DNA of 64,000 bases from an uncultured Senegalimassilia sp. Its GTDB lineage: Bacteria > Actinomycetota > Coriobacteriia > Coriobacteriales > Eggerthellaceae. The translations under genes were made by a program, and so were the position numbers. Shown one piece after another: positions 24,393-33,504 of the stretch (positions are counted from its first letter, which is position 1; each line of letters begins with the position of its first letter). The DNA lies in assembly GCF_934636665.1 (NCBI RefSeq), contig NZ_CAKUAT010000001.1:62001-126000 (forward strand), read 5' to 3'. A model generated the notes under the pieces. The model saw only the letters and a program-made list of their open reading frames with translations, had not been told where the DNA came from and made no database searches.

Positions 24393-27383
24393 CTATCCCC
24401 TCCTTTCGGAACACGATGAGACTGGGCACCACTTGCATGCCTCAGGCGTTTCAGGGCGTGGGCGGATGTCGCCGGCCAGCATGCGCTCGAGCGCCGCGGC
24501 CACCGCCTCCTCCGTCTCGTCCAGCACGTCGGAAAACGGCCTGTCAGCGCACATGCAATCCTTGTGGCGCATGTTCGGCAGATGAGCGTTCTCGATCACG
24601 CGCCCGTCGTAAGCACCCGAGATCATCTTGCGGCGCCCATAGCACACGTACAGCGCGCCCACCGGCTCCAAGCCCAGTGTACGGCGGACCACCTGCGCGT
24701 AAATGAGCGCCTGCACCTTGCCCAAACGCCCCTCCTCGCGCACGCCGAGCGCGTACGACCCGGAAATCGAACCCTTGTAGTCGATGATCGCGCATCGTCC
24801 TTCGCCGTCCACATCGATGCGGTCGGCCGTACCCAGCAGCTTGTGCCCCGCGTAATCCACCGCGCCGCCGCAAGCCACGTCGTACTCCAGATACTTCGGG
24901 GCGAAGGTGGGCAGAAGCTCGGCCTCGAAGTCCAGGTAGTCCATCAGCTTGCGCTCAAGCTCGGCAAGCTCCCGATGCTCCACCTGCGACGTGGGGATCA
25001 GGCGGTTCTCCGACTGGCGCAAATGCGGCTGCAGCGCCTTATGGCGCGCAAGCACGTCGGCCATAAGATCGCGCGCCTGAGGGAGCAGCTGCGGCGTGAC
25101 CTTCGCCTCGCCCAAGTCCTCGGACAGATGCTTATAGAAGCTGTGCAGCGCGTTGTGCGCGAAGTCGCCCATCTCAAGCGGCCCGAACTCCTCGTCCAGG
25201 TCATCCAAGCGCAAGCGACGCTGGGCGAACCACTTGTACGGGCATTCCAAATAGCTTTCGATCTGGGAAGGCGAAAGGCACGGCTCGTCAAGCACCTGCC
25301 CGCCCTGCAGCACGCGCGGAAGCACCACGAGCGAACGCGCCTCGGGCGACACCGCACCTGTCAACGGAGGCTCGATGCAAGCCGCCAGAGGCGCCGGCGC
25401 ATCGGACAGCGCATCGTTGGCGCACAACGCATCCTCGCCACGCAGCAGCATCCCGCTCTGCAGATGCTCGGGAAGCGAATACGGGTTGTCGATATCCTCG
25501 GTGGCCGTAGGGTCATCCCGATAGCAGTCCACGAACTCCTCCAGCACCACGCAAGGGTACGTGGGGTCGGCGGACGCATCGTTGAGGCAGCGCTCGAGGA
25601 TCAGCTGGTCGGTTGCAGCGTGCTCCAGCGCGAAGAACGCACGGCGCATACGTGCAAGCGCCGAGTCGGCGCGCTCCACGCCAAGATGCTCGAGCAGCAC
25701 CCGGGAGGCGTCCTCGGGATCCGCCGCCGGATAGGCGGCACTCGTCAAATCGGCCGCAACGAGAACCCTGCACGACCCGCTTCCCAAAGAAGCCGCCGTG
25801 CCCTGATCGGTCACCAGCACATCGGGCGCGCTTAGGGCCGCGCCGTCGCAACCACGCGGGGCCACCATGCGCGAAACGTTGACTTTCAGGCGTTGCACCT
25901 GGTCGAACGCAGCATCGGCCCCCAACCCGGCCAGCTTGGCGGCGCCGGCGGCGCGCTGCAACGCGCGCAATGCGGCAAGCTGCTCGGTGCGCCACGCCTC
26001 CGAACGGTTCGTCATGCGCCGCACAGCAGCCTCAAGCTCGCCCGCAGCCTGGTCATCCAAGCGCAACGCAAGCCGTTCCATCGCCGCGAACGTCGGATTG
26101 CCCCCGCGAAGGCGAGCGCAAAGGTCGGACCGGCCCGCCGTGCGATCGGCGCGCAAGTCGGCATCAAGCTTGAACGCCGCCTTCCTCGTCATCCCCGAAA
26201 ACGGCGATAGCGCCCAATCGGCCAGGTCCGCGCGATCCCACCGCTCCACATCGGTTGCGGCGATATCCCCGTATCCTTCGATATGCGAAACGCCGCCAGC
26301 CTCCCCCGAATCAAGGAAACGGCGAAGCGAGCAGATGGCCCTACCGAACGCGGTATCCGCGAAGCGGCGCTGCCCGCGCAGCGCCACCGCATGGCCCTGG
26401 CGAACGAGCGCCGGCGCCACGCGCCCGAACAGCGCCGCCGGGTCCTTCGCCGCAACTACCATGGCAGCAGCCTGCGTGCCAGCCGACCGCCCATCCCAAC
26501 AGCCATCGGAGCCGCCGAAAGCGTCCTCATCGCCGGAAGCGACATCAGCGCCGGCAGGCGGGACGGCCGCCGAGGCAACCGCCGAAGCCGACGCTGCCGC
26601 CGAAGCCGACGCTGCCGCCGAAGCCGACGCTGCCGCCACCCCTCGATTCGCACCCGCGTCAAGGGCATCGCGCACGATATCAGCCAGCAGCGCCGGCCAC
26701 GCGTACTGCCCCGAAGGGAACGCGAAGCGAACCCGCACGCCCTTAGGCGCGCGAACGGGGCCCTGGCTTCCCGAAGCGGTGCGGATCTCCACATCCATCC
26801 ACGGACAAGCGGAGAAAAACGCTTCCTGACCAGGGGTAAAAGGAGCAGCATCTTCCAGCAGCACGCGCAGCGGGCGCTGCGGCAAAAGCTCGGGAAGCAA
26901 AGCCAAAGCCTGCCCCGGTTCGATCATCCCCAGTTGCGCCAACCGATCAAGGTATCCCCCGATCATCCGCAGCACCGGCACTTCCGCGCAGGTCACCCCC
27001 TCAAGCGCGCCAGCGCCCGCCGGCACGCCCTGCTGCGCATCCCGCACCGCCGCATCGAAGGCAGGCAGGCCGGCGCCGGCGGCAACGCAAGCTGCCGCGA
27101 CGCGATCGAGCCCGAGAGCCCCCGCTTCGCCGGCACCGGCCGATGCGCGCGCGCCATCGACAGGCCGCTCACACGCAGCGCGCAGCAACGCCTCGCGCTC
27201 AAGGCGCGAGGCGAACGCCCTGCCGTCGCCGTACAGCTCCCAAAGATCGCGCACCCAAGCGCCAAACGCGGCAACCGTCACGCCCATAAGCGAGTAGCCG
27301 CTATCTGCGGCCCGTTTCCTATACGCCACCGCCCGATCGGCATCCGGCAGCAGCACCACATCATATGCAATAGAAGTATCCAT
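24393..27383 (-). CDS. addB: AddB-like helicase-nuclease subunit with Fe-S nuclease domain
   Basis: The 996-residue partner of AddA has a degenerate helicase-like N-terminus and a C-terminal PD-(D/E)xK nuclease (GTADRIDVDGEGRCAIIDYKG). Cysteines positioned as in AddB/Cas4-type 4Fe-4S nucleases are seen: one in YLECPYKWF and three in the tail ACKWCPVSSCSERRG. The start at 27383 (MDTSIAYDVV) gives the family-like N-terminus. A middle Ala/Ser-rich stretch (ASASAAASASA) is encoded by three perfect 18-bp repeats. It is the first gene of the addB-addA pair. Sequence is diverged from Bacillus AddB, so the subunit assignment rests on the Fe-S nuclease and its neighbour. Confidence 0.82.
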   Translation of the reverse strand: MDTSIAYDVVLLPDADRAVAYRKRAADSGYSLMGVTVAAFGAWVRDLWELYGDGRAFASRLEREALLRAACERPVDGARASAGAGEAGALGLDRVAAACVAAGAGLPAFDAAVRDAQQGVPAGAGALEGVTCAEVPVLRMIGGYLDRLAQLGMIEPGQALALLPELLPQRPLRVLLEDAAPFTPGQEAFFSACPWMDVEIRTASGSQGPVRAPKGVRVRFAFPSGQYAWPALLADIVRDALDAGANRGVAAASASAAASASAAASASAVASAAVPPAGADVASGDEDAFGGSDGCWDGRSAGTQAAAMVVAAKDPAALFGRVAPALVRQGHAVALRGQRRFADTAFGRAICSLRRFLDSGEAGGVSHIEGYGDIAATDVERWDRADLADWALSPFSGMTRKAAFKLDADLRADRTAGRSDLCARLRGGNPTFAAMERLALRLDDQAAGELEAAVRRMTNRSEAWRTEQLAALRALQRAAGAAKLAGLGADAAFDQVQRLKVNVSRMVAPRGCDGAALSAPDVLVTDQGTAASLGSGSCRVLVAADLTSAAYPAADPEDASRVLLEHLGVERADSALARMRRAFFALEHAATDQLILERCLNDASADPTYPCVVLEEFVDCYRDDPTATEDIDNPYSLPEHLQSGMLLRGEDALCANDALSDAPAPLAACIEPPLTGAVSPEARSLVVLPRVLQGGQVLDEPCLSPSQIESYLECPYKWFAQRRLRLDDLDEEFGPLEMGDFAHNALHSFYKHLSEDLGEAKVTPQLLPQARDLMADVLARHKALQPHLRQSENRLIPTSQVEHRELAELERKLMDYLDFEAELLPTFAPKYLEYDVACGGAVDYAGHKLLGTADRIDVDGEGRCAIIDYKGSISGSYALGVREEGRLGKVQALIYAQVVRRTLGLEPVGALYVCYGRRKMISGAYDGRVIENAHLPNMRHKDCMCADRPFSDVLDETEEAVAAALERMLAGDIRPRPETPEACKWCPVSSCSERRG
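26581..26634. repeat. Three perfect 18-bp tandem repeats inside addB
   Basis: The unit GCCGAAGCCGACGCTGCC is repeated exactly at 26581, 26599 and 26617 and runs on into partial copies. Read on the minus strand it adds six residues per copy to an Ala/Ser-rich linker. It is likely to vary in number by slippage. Confidence 0.9.
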
Positions 27384-27801
27384 GCCCGTCATTCTAGCGC
27401 ACCCCCTTAGCGCCTTCGGTCCCATACATGGGACTTACCCGAAGTTTCGCCGATCGCCCCGGCCGCAGCTCGCCGCTGCGCCACCCCATCTTTATCCCGA
27501 GCAGAACCGTCGAACGCCCAACGCAGCCTTCATTCGCCGAAGCGCTGCGGACGCCCACGTTCAGCGCAACCATCGCTTACGGAAACGCAGCCAAGGTCCA
27601 CCCCAACGCCATCGCCGCCTTCCCCATCGACGCGGCTCCGCCCGCGCTGCCGCCCCCGCACGCAAGAAGGCCGGCCGCCCTTTCGGACGACCGGCCTTCC
27701 GAAACCGATCTATCGCACGATCGAAAGCCTCAGCGCAACCCCGATACCTCGCAGCAAAGCTCTTGCCAGCGGAACCGCAACGCTGCGCTCAGCCGACGGA
27801 T
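27384..27801. other. Intergenic between PFOR and addB
   Basis: It holds the PFOR terminator hairpin (27666-27699) and the upstream region of addB. A 137-codon plus-strand frame has no recognisable protein features and no ribosome-binding site. Nothing else is seen. Confidence 0.5.
27666..27699 (-). terminator. Probable terminator of PFOR
   Basis: GAAGGCCGG (27666-27674) pairs with CCGGCCTTC (27691-27699), about 100 bases after the PFOR stop. The T-run on the minus strand is short. Confidence 0.55.
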
Positions 27802-30800
27802 TTATTCGCCGTCGTACATGGCCTTCAGGCGCACCAAGTGATCGTAACGCTCGATGGCGGCCTTCTCGTTGCGCTCGAACAGCTCGCCGGCGCGCTCCGG
27901 GAACTCGCGGGTCAGGCGGCTGTAGCGGGCCTCGTTCATGAGGAACTCCTGGTAACCGCCCGCGGGCTCCTTGCAGTCCAGCGTGAACTTCTTGCCGGCT
28001 TCAGCTGCCGGGTTGAAGCGGAACAGGTTCCAGTAACCGCAGTCCACGGCCTTCTTCATCTCGGTCTGGCAGTTGCTCATGCCGCCCTTGATGGAGTGCA
28101 TCTCGCACGGGGAGTACGCGATGATGATGGACGGGCCGTGATATGCCTCAGCCTCGGTGATGGCCTTGAGCGTCTGAGCCGGCTTGGCGCCCATGGCCAC
28201 CTGGGCTACGTACACGTAGCCGTACGCCATGGCAATCTCGGCGAGGGACTTCTTCTTGACGTCCTTGCCGGCGGCGGCGAACTGCGCCACCTGGCCGATG
28301 TTGGATGCCTTGGAAGCCTGGCCGCCGGTGTTGGAGTAGACCTCGGTGTCGAACACGAAGATGTTCACGTCCTCGCCGGATGCCAGCACGTGGTCGAGTC
28401 CGCCGTAACCGATGTCGTAGGCCCAACCGTCGCCGCCGAAGATCCAGACGGACTTCTTGGCCAGGTACTCCTTGTGGTCCAGGATGCGCTGCGCGGCCTC
28501 GGCTGCGGCGCCTTCGCCGGCGGCAACCTCGGGCAGAGCGGCGATCAGGGCGTCGGCGGTCTGACGGCTGGCGGCCTTGTCGCCGCGGGCGTCAAGCCAA
28601 GCCTGCGCGGCCTCGGCGGCGGCGCCGGCCTCCACCAGGATGGCGGCGTCGGCGGCGAGCATGCCGTTGACGGCCTCATAGCCCAGCTTCATGCCCATGC
28701 CGTGCTCGGCGTTGTCCTCGAACAGGCTGTTGGACCATGCGGGGCCGTGACCCTGCTTGTTGACCGTGTACGGGCTGGTGGCAGCCGGACCGCCCCAGAT
28801 AGAAGAGCAGCCGGTGGCGTTGGAGATGTACATATGGTCGCCGTAGAGCTGGGTGATCAGGCGGGCGTAAGCCGTCTGGGCGCAGCCGGCGCAGGCGCCG
28901 GAGAACTCGAGCAGGGGCTGCTTGAACTGGCTGTCGCGCAGCGTGGTGCCCTCGATCTCGGGCTTGTCGGCGATCTTGTTCACGCAGTACTCGAACACGT
29001 CCTGCTGAGCCATCTCGTCCTCGACGCCGACCATGGTCAGCGCGTCGGCCGGGCAGGCCTTGACGCACACGCCGCAGCCCATGCAGTCCAGCGGGCTGAT
29101 GGCCAGCGTGTACTTCAGCTCCTTATGCTTGCCCTTCATGGGCAGCACGGCCATGGCCTCGGGGCCGGCAGCGGCCTCCTCGTCGGTCAGGCCGAAGGGG
29201 CGGATGCAGGCATGCGGGCACACGAACGAGCAGCTGTTGCACTCGGTGCACTTCTCGGCATCCCACTTGGCAACGGACACGGACACGCCGCGCTTCTCGT
29301 AGGCGGCAGCGCCCTGCTCGAACTGGCCGTCGGCATGGTCGACGAACACGGAGACCGGCAGGGAGTCGCCCGCCATGCGGCCGACGGGCTCCATGATCTC
29401 GCGGACCTGCTTGACCAGCTCGGGACGGCCCTCAAGCTGCTCGACCTCGGCGTTATCCTCGGCATCGGCCCAGGCAGCGGGCACGTCGATCTTCACGAAC
29501 GCCGTGGCGCCCGCGTCGATGGCGCGATGGTTCATGTCCACGACTTCCTGGCCCTTCTTCAGGTAGGAGCGCGTGGCGGCGTCCTTCATGTAGCGCACGG
29601 CGTCCTCGGCCGGCAGGATGTTCGCCAGCGTGAAGAAGGCGGACTGCAGGATGGTGTTGGTGCGCTTGCCCATGCCGATCTGGCGGGCCAGGTCGATGGC
29701 GTTGATGGTGTACAGCTGCACGTCGTTGGCGGCGATGTAGCGCTTGGCCTCGGCGGACAGGTGCCCCTCAAGCTCCTCGGGCGTCCACTGGCAGTTGATC
29801 ATGAACGTGCCGCCGGGCTTGACGTCCTTGACGATCGGGAAGTTCTTCGTGATGTAGCTGGGGTTGTGGCACGCCACGAAGTCGGCCTTGTTGATGTAGT
29901 AGCTGCTGCGGATGGGCGAATCGCCGAAACGCAGGTGGCTGATCGTCACGCCGCCGGTCTTCTTCGAGTCGTACTGGAAGTAGGCCTGCACGTACTTGTC
30001 GGTGTGGTCGCCGATGATCTTGACGGAGTTCTTGTTCGCGCCGACGGTGCCGTCGCCGCCCAGACCCCAGAACTTGCACTCGATGGTGCCGGCGGCTGCG
30101 GTGTTGGGAGCGGACGCATCCTCAGGCAGGGACAGCCCGGTGACGTCGTCGACGATGCCGATGGTGAACTCGCCGCGCGGCTCGTCCTTGGCCAGCTCGG
30201 TGAAGATGGCGAACACGGACGCGGGCGGCGTGTCCTTGCTGCCCAGGCCGTAACGGCCGCCGGAGACCTTGATGCCCTCGCGGCCCTCGACCATGAGCGC
30301 GTTGACGACGTCCAGGTACAGCGGGTCGCGGGCGCCGGGCTCCTTGGTGCGGTCGAGCACGGCCAGCTTCTTGCAGGTTGCCGGCAGCGCCTCGGAGAAC
30401 TTCGCGGTGACGAACGGACGGTACAGGCGCACCTTGACCAGGCCCACCTTCTCGCCCTGGGCGGTCAGGTAGTCGATGACCTCCTCGGCCACGTCGCAGA
30501 TGCTGCCCATGGCCACGATCACGCGCTCGGCGTCGGGAGCGCCGTAGTAGTTGAACAGCTTGTAGTCGGTGCCCAGCTTGGCGTTGACCTTATCCATATA
30601 CTCTTCCACCACGGCCGGCAGCGCGTCGTAGATGCCGTTGCACGCCTCGCGGTTCTGGAAGAAGATGTCGCCGTTCTCATGGCTGCCGCGCATGCGCGGA
30701 CGCTCGGGGTTGAGCGCATGGTCGCGGAATTCCTTCACGGCCTCGAAATCGCACATGTCGGCCAGGTCGGCGTAATCCCACACGGCCACCTTCTGCACCT

Positions 30801-31335
30801 CATGGGAGGTACGGAAGCCGTCGAAGAAGTTCAGGAACGGCACGCGGCCCTTGATGGCGGCCAGGTGCGCGACGGCGGACAGGTCCATGACCTCCTGGAC
30901 GTTGCCCTCGGCGAGCATGGCGAAGCCGGTCTGGCGGCAGGCCATGACGTCGGAGTGGTCGCCGAAGATGTTGAGCGCGTGCGTGGAAACGGTACGGGCC
31001 GAGACGTGGAACACGCTCGGCAGCTGCTCGGCTGCGATCTTGTACATGTTGGGAATCATGAGCAGCAGGCCTTGGGAAGCCGTGTAGGTGGTGGTCAGGG
31101 CACCGGCGGCCAGCGAGCCGTGCACGGCACCGGCGGCGCCGCCCTCGGACTGCATCTCGCACACCTTCACCTTCGTGCCGAAGATGTTCTCCCTACCGGC
31201 TGCCGACCACTGGTCGACCAGGTCGGCCATGGGGCTGGAAGGGGTGATGGGATAGATACCGGCAACCTCCGTGAACGCATACGAGACATGCGCTGCGGCG
31301 GTGTTGCCGTCCATGGACTTGAATTCTCTCGTCAT
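27802..31335 (-). CDS. nifJ: Pyruvate:ferredoxin (flavodoxin) oxidoreductase
   Basis: The 1177-residue single-chain PFOR converts pyruvate and CoA to acetyl-CoA and CO2, reducing ferredoxin or flavodoxin. In order: the N-terminal domain I (AGIYPITPSSPMADLVDQWS), the gamma domain (GLGGDGTVGANKNS), two 4Fe-4S motifs (CTECNSCSFVCPHAC and CMGCGVCVKACPA), and the TPP domain with CAGCAQTAY and the YSNTGGQASKA segment. Length is typical of the homodimeric enzyme. Its codon use is strongly biased, as in highly expressed genes. AGGAGA lies 5 bases before the ATG and a 7-bp palindrome (31356-31372) is in the leader. It is the main pyruvate outlet for the sialic acid and rhamnose pathways in this window. 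Confidence 0.97.
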   Translation of the reverse strand: MTREFKSMDGNTAAAHVSYAFTEVAGIYPITPSSPMADLVDQWSAAGRENIFGTKVKVCEMQSEGGAAGAVHGSLAAGALTTTYTASQGLLLMIPNMYKIAAEQLPSVFHVSARTVSTHALNIFGDHSDVMACRQTGFAMLAEGNVQEVMDLSAVAHLAAIKGRVPFLNFFDGFRTSHEVQKVAVWDYADLADMCDFEAVKEFRDHALNPERPRMRGSHENGDIFFQNREACNGIYDALPAVVEEYMDKVNAKLGTDYKLFNYYGAPDAERVIVAMGSICDVAEEVIDYLTAQGEKVGLVKVRLYRPFVTAKFSEALPATCKKLAVLDRTKEPGARDPLYLDVVNALMVEGREGIKVSGGRYGLGSKDTPPASVFAIFTELAKDEPRGEFTIGIVDDVTGLSLPEDASAPNTAAAGTIECKFWGLGGDGTVGANKNSVKIIGDHTDKYVQAYFQYDSKKTGGVTISHLRFGDSPIRSSYYINKADFVACHNPSYITKNFPIVKDVKPGGTFMINCQWTPEELEGHLSAEAKRYIAANDVQLYTINAIDLARQIGMGKRTNTILQSAFFTLANILPAEDAVRYMKDAATRSYLKKGQEVVDMNHRAIDAGATAFVKIDVPAAWADAEDNAEVEQLEGRPELVKQVREIMEPVGRMAGDSLPVSVFVDHADGQFEQGAAAYEKRGVSVSVAKWDAEKCTECNSCSFVCPHACIRPFGLTDEEAAAGPEAMAVLPMKGKHKELKYTLAISPLDCMGCGVCVKACPADALTMVGVEDEMAQQDVFEYCVNKIADKPEIEGTTLRDSQFKQPLLEFSGACAGCAQTAYARLITQLYGDHMYISNATGCSSIWGGPAATSPYTVNKQGHGPAWSNSLFEDNAEHGMGMKLGYEAVNGMLAADAAILVEAGAAAEAAQAWLDARGDKAASRQTADALIAALPEVAAGEGAAAEAAQRILDHKEYLAKKSVWIFGGDGWAYDIGYGGLDHVLASGEDVNIFVFDTEVYSNTGGQASKASNIGQVAQFAAAGKDVKKKSLAEIAMAYGYVYVAQVAMGAKPAQTLKAITEAEAYHGPSIIIAYSPCEMHSIKGGMSNCQTEMKKAVDCGYWNLFRFNPAAEAGKKFTLDCKEPAGGYQEFLMNEARYSRLTREFPERAGELFERNEKAAIERYDHLVRLKAMYDGE

Positions 31336-31355
31336 TTCTTCTCCTAAGGCTATCC

Positions 31356-31372
31356 CCGATCGGCGCGATCGG
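31356..31372 (-). promoter_or_regulatory. Palindrome in the PFOR leader
   Basis: CCGATCG and CGATCGG are perfect 7-base arms around GCG, ending about 20 bases before the PFOR start codon. It could be an operator or a short leader hairpin; no second copy is seen. Confidence 0.35.
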
Positions 31373-31620
31373 AAACATCGTCTGGCCGTACAATGCGCCT
31401 ATATTAGCAGCCTCGGCACGCCGAAACCCCACGGATTAACTCTGAGCAGGCGTGGGGCGGATGCTCTCGGCAAGCGGTCTCGAGCAGACGGGGCCCTCCC
31501 GCTCGCCGGGACCGGCGCGCTTGCCGCTCACCCCGCCACGGCAACCGCCCACCGCCGGCAAGCCCTCCCGAGGACCTTCCCGAAACGCCCAGCGCACGAG
31601 GGGGTTCCCCCGTAACGCCT

Positions 31621-31670
31621 GGGTAAAACCTTTACCCCTTCTTTATTTTCGAAGCCCGTTCAGGGATAAT
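31621..31670 (+). promoter_or_regulatory. Promoter/operator region of the sialic acid binding protein gene
   Basis: GGGTAAA (31621-31627) and TTTACCC (31631-31637) form a perfect 7-bp inverted repeat. TTTACC (31631) and TTTATT (31642) are also an 11-base-period direct repeat. GATAAT (31665-31670) is a good -10 exactly 17 bases after TTTATT, which stands where a -35 should be. This is the layout of an activator-dependent promoter. Confidence 0.5.
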
Positions 31671-31759
31671 GCATCGTGTTTGCTGTAGTGCGTGCGCGGA
31701 AGGCGCATGCGCAGGCTCGGGGCGAAAAGCCGCCTCGACAGATGAACGGAGGGAATCCC

Positions 31760-33370
31760 ATGGAACAGCAGTATTCTCTGTCTCGCCGCACTTTCCTGGC
31801 GGGCAGCGCCGTTGCCGCCGCAACGGCCGGCCTGGCCCTGAGCGGCTGCGGCAGCAGCTCCTCTTCCGAGGGCGGCAAGCCCAGCGGCTCCGCCAGCACC
31901 GGCGGCGTGATCACCGCCGCTTGCAGCTACAAGAACGCTAACTACAACCCCATCGGCGCAAGCTCCGCTCTGATGCTGCCCGCTATCCAGCACTGCCTGG
32001 AGGGCCTCTATGAGCTGGATTACTTCACCGGCGAGTCCAACGCCGCTCTGGCCGCCGGCGAGCCCGTCAAGGTCTCCGAGACCGAGTACGAGGTCGCTCT
32101 GCGCGAAGGCGCCACGTTCTCCAACGGCGAGGCCGTGACCGCCGCCGACGTCGTGGCCGTCATCGAGGCCAACAAGGCCAACGCCACCTATAAGGACATG
32201 CTGTCCTTCATCGACTCCGTCGCCGCCAAGGACGACGCCACCGTGTCCTTCACGCTGGCCTACCCGTTCGTCGACAGCGACAAGCAGCTCAAAGAGCGCC
32301 TTTCCCTGTGCCGCGTGTTCCCGGCTGCCGAGATCACCAAGGAGACCATGACCACCCCGCCGACCGGCTCCGGTGCATGGGCCTTCGGCGAGTGCAACGG
32401 CGAGGACGGCGGCGAGCTGAACTTCGTCCCCAACCCCAAGTACAATGGCCCGAAGCCGGCTTCCGCCGACGCCATGCAGTGGCTCGTGCGCGTTGACAAC
32501 ACCGCTCGCGTGACCGCCCTGCAGGAGGGTACCGCCATCGCCGGCGAGAACATCCCGTTCTCCAACATCGACCAGCTGGTCGGCGCAGGCGTCACCGTCG
32601 ACAGCGTCGACAGCTACGGCATCGGCTTCCTGATGTTCAACTGCCAGAAGGAGCCCTTCAACGACAAGCGCGTCCGTCAGGCCTTCCACTACGCCATCGA
32701 CTACGACAAGCTGATCAAGAACCAGCTGGGCGGCAACGCTGAGACGCTGACCTCCTACCTGCCGAAGGACAACCCGGCCTACCACGAGGCCTCCACGGTC
32801 TACAAGTACGATCCCGAGAAGGCCAAGTCCCTGCTCAAGGAGGCCGGCCAGGAGAACCTCGAGGTCAAGCTGCTCGTCATCGACAACTGGATCAAGGACC
32901 TGTCCGCTCAGATCCAGCAGGACCTGCAGGCCGTCGGCATGAACGTCACGCTCGACGTGCAGGCTGCCCCCTACCCCACGATGGCCGCTTCCAAGACCGA
33001 CGAGATCCTGCCCTTCGACGTGTTCCTGGCCCCCGGCGACGTCTCCTGCTTCGGCACGAACGCCGACGTGCATCTGGCTTGGTTCTACGGCGAGAACACC
33101 GACTGGTGCCAGGGCCGTTCCTGCTGGGCTAAGGCCGGCGACGGCAAGTGCCAGGAGTTCAACGAGTACCTCGACCAGGCTCGCAAGGCTACCGACGCCA
33201 ACACGCGCCAGGAAGCGTACAACAAGTGCTTCGACATCATCTCCGAGGAAGTGCCGCTGTACCCGCTGTTCCACAAGAAGGTCGTCACCGGCTACTGGGC
33301 CGGCCTCATCGAAGGCTTCGAGCCCAGCCCGACCACCGGCCTGTACTTCCAGAACGCGAAGCTGAAGTAA
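31760..33370 (+). CDS. Tat-exported lipoprotein substrate-binding protein (family 5), probable sialic acid/peptide binder
   Basis: The 536-residue protein starts with a twin-arginine lipoprotein signal: SRRTFLAGSAVAAAT then LALSGC, lipid cysteine near residue 30. A Ser/Gly-rich spacer and an extracellular solute-binding family 5 (DppA/OppA-like) domain follow (VALREGATFSNGEAVTAADVVAVIEA, then VRQAFHYAIDYDKLIKNQL). The start at 31760 follows GGAGGGA by 6 bases. The genes for its permeases and ATPases lie downstream, beyond an esterase, and the neighbours are nan/nag genes. Sialic acid uptake is therefore inferred from context; dipeptide or oligopeptide binding is the family default. A terminator follows, so it can be made in excess of the transporter. 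Confidence 0.85.
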   Translation: MEQQYSLSRRTFLAGSAVAAATAGLALSGCGSSSSSEGGKPSGSASTGGVITAACSYKNANYNPIGASSALMLPAIQHCLEGLYELDYFTGESNAALAAGEPVKVSETEYEVALREGATFSNGEAVTAADVVAVIEANKANATYKDMLSFIDSVAAKDDATVSFTLAYPFVDSDKQLKERLSLCRVFPAAEITKETMTTPPTGSGAWAFGECNGEDGGELNFVPNPKYNGPKPASADAMQWLVRVDNTARVTALQEGTAIAGENIPFSNIDQLVGAGVTVDSVDSYGIGFLMFNCQKEPFNDKRVRQAFHYAIDYDKLIKNQLGGNAETLTSYLPKDNPAYHEASTVYKYDPEKAKSLLKEAGQENLEVKLLVIDNWIKDLSAQIQQDLQAVGMNVTLDVQAAPYPTMAASKTDEILPFDVFLAPGDVSCFGTNADVHLAWFYGENTDWCQGRSCWAKAGDGKCQEFNEYLDQARKATDANTRQEAYNKCFDIISEEVPLYPLFHKKVVTGYWAGLIEGFEPSPTTGLYFQNAKLK

Positions 33371-33398
33371 TAACCGCCAGGTTATAGGCTGCATCCGG

Positions 33399-33431
33399 AA
33401 AGCCCACCTCATTGCGAGGTGGGCTTTCTTT
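33399..33431 (+). terminator. Rho-independent terminator after the binding protein gene
   Basis: AAAGCCCACCTC (33399-33410), loop ATTGC, GAGGTGGGCTTT (33416-33427), then CTTTG. A 12-bp perfect stem about 28 bases after the stop. Confidence 0.9.
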
Positions 33432-33436
33432 GCGTC

Positions 33437-33466
33437 TTGACCCCATATGCGCGTGAAGCGTATACC
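33437..33466 (+). promoter_or_regulatory. Candidate sigma-70 promoter for the SGNH esterase
   Basis: TTGACC (33437-33442) and TATACC (33461-33466) with an 18-base spacer, directly after the terminator and 39 bases before the start codon. Confidence 0.6.
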
Positions 33467-33504
33467 ATGTTCACGTCGATTCTATTTAGGGGGGTTATCA
33501 CCGC

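Larger units (their letters stand above)
31336..31759. other. Intergenic between divergent PFOR and sialic acid binding protein
   Basis: No gene. It contains the PFOR leader palindrome (31356-31372) and the promoter and operator-like repeats of the binding protein gene (31621-31670). About 200 bases between them show nothing. Confidence 0.6.

Noticed and set aside
20599..24585. 1328-codon plus-strand open frame
   Set aside because: Exact antisense of addA; composition is Arg/His/Gln-rich without motifs, an artefact of GC-rich codon bias.
26581..26634. Regular repeats as a CRISPR array
   Set aside because: 18-bp units are contiguous without spacers and are in frame within addB.
27428..27841. 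137-codon plus-strand frame in the PFOR-addB gap
   Set aside because: No ribosome-binding site, no motif, and it crosses the PFOR terminator and stop.
27382..31347. 1321-codon plus-strand open frame
   Set aside because: Antisense of PFOR, with repetitive Val/Gly/His/Leu content and no domain; PFOR on the minus strand is unmistakable.
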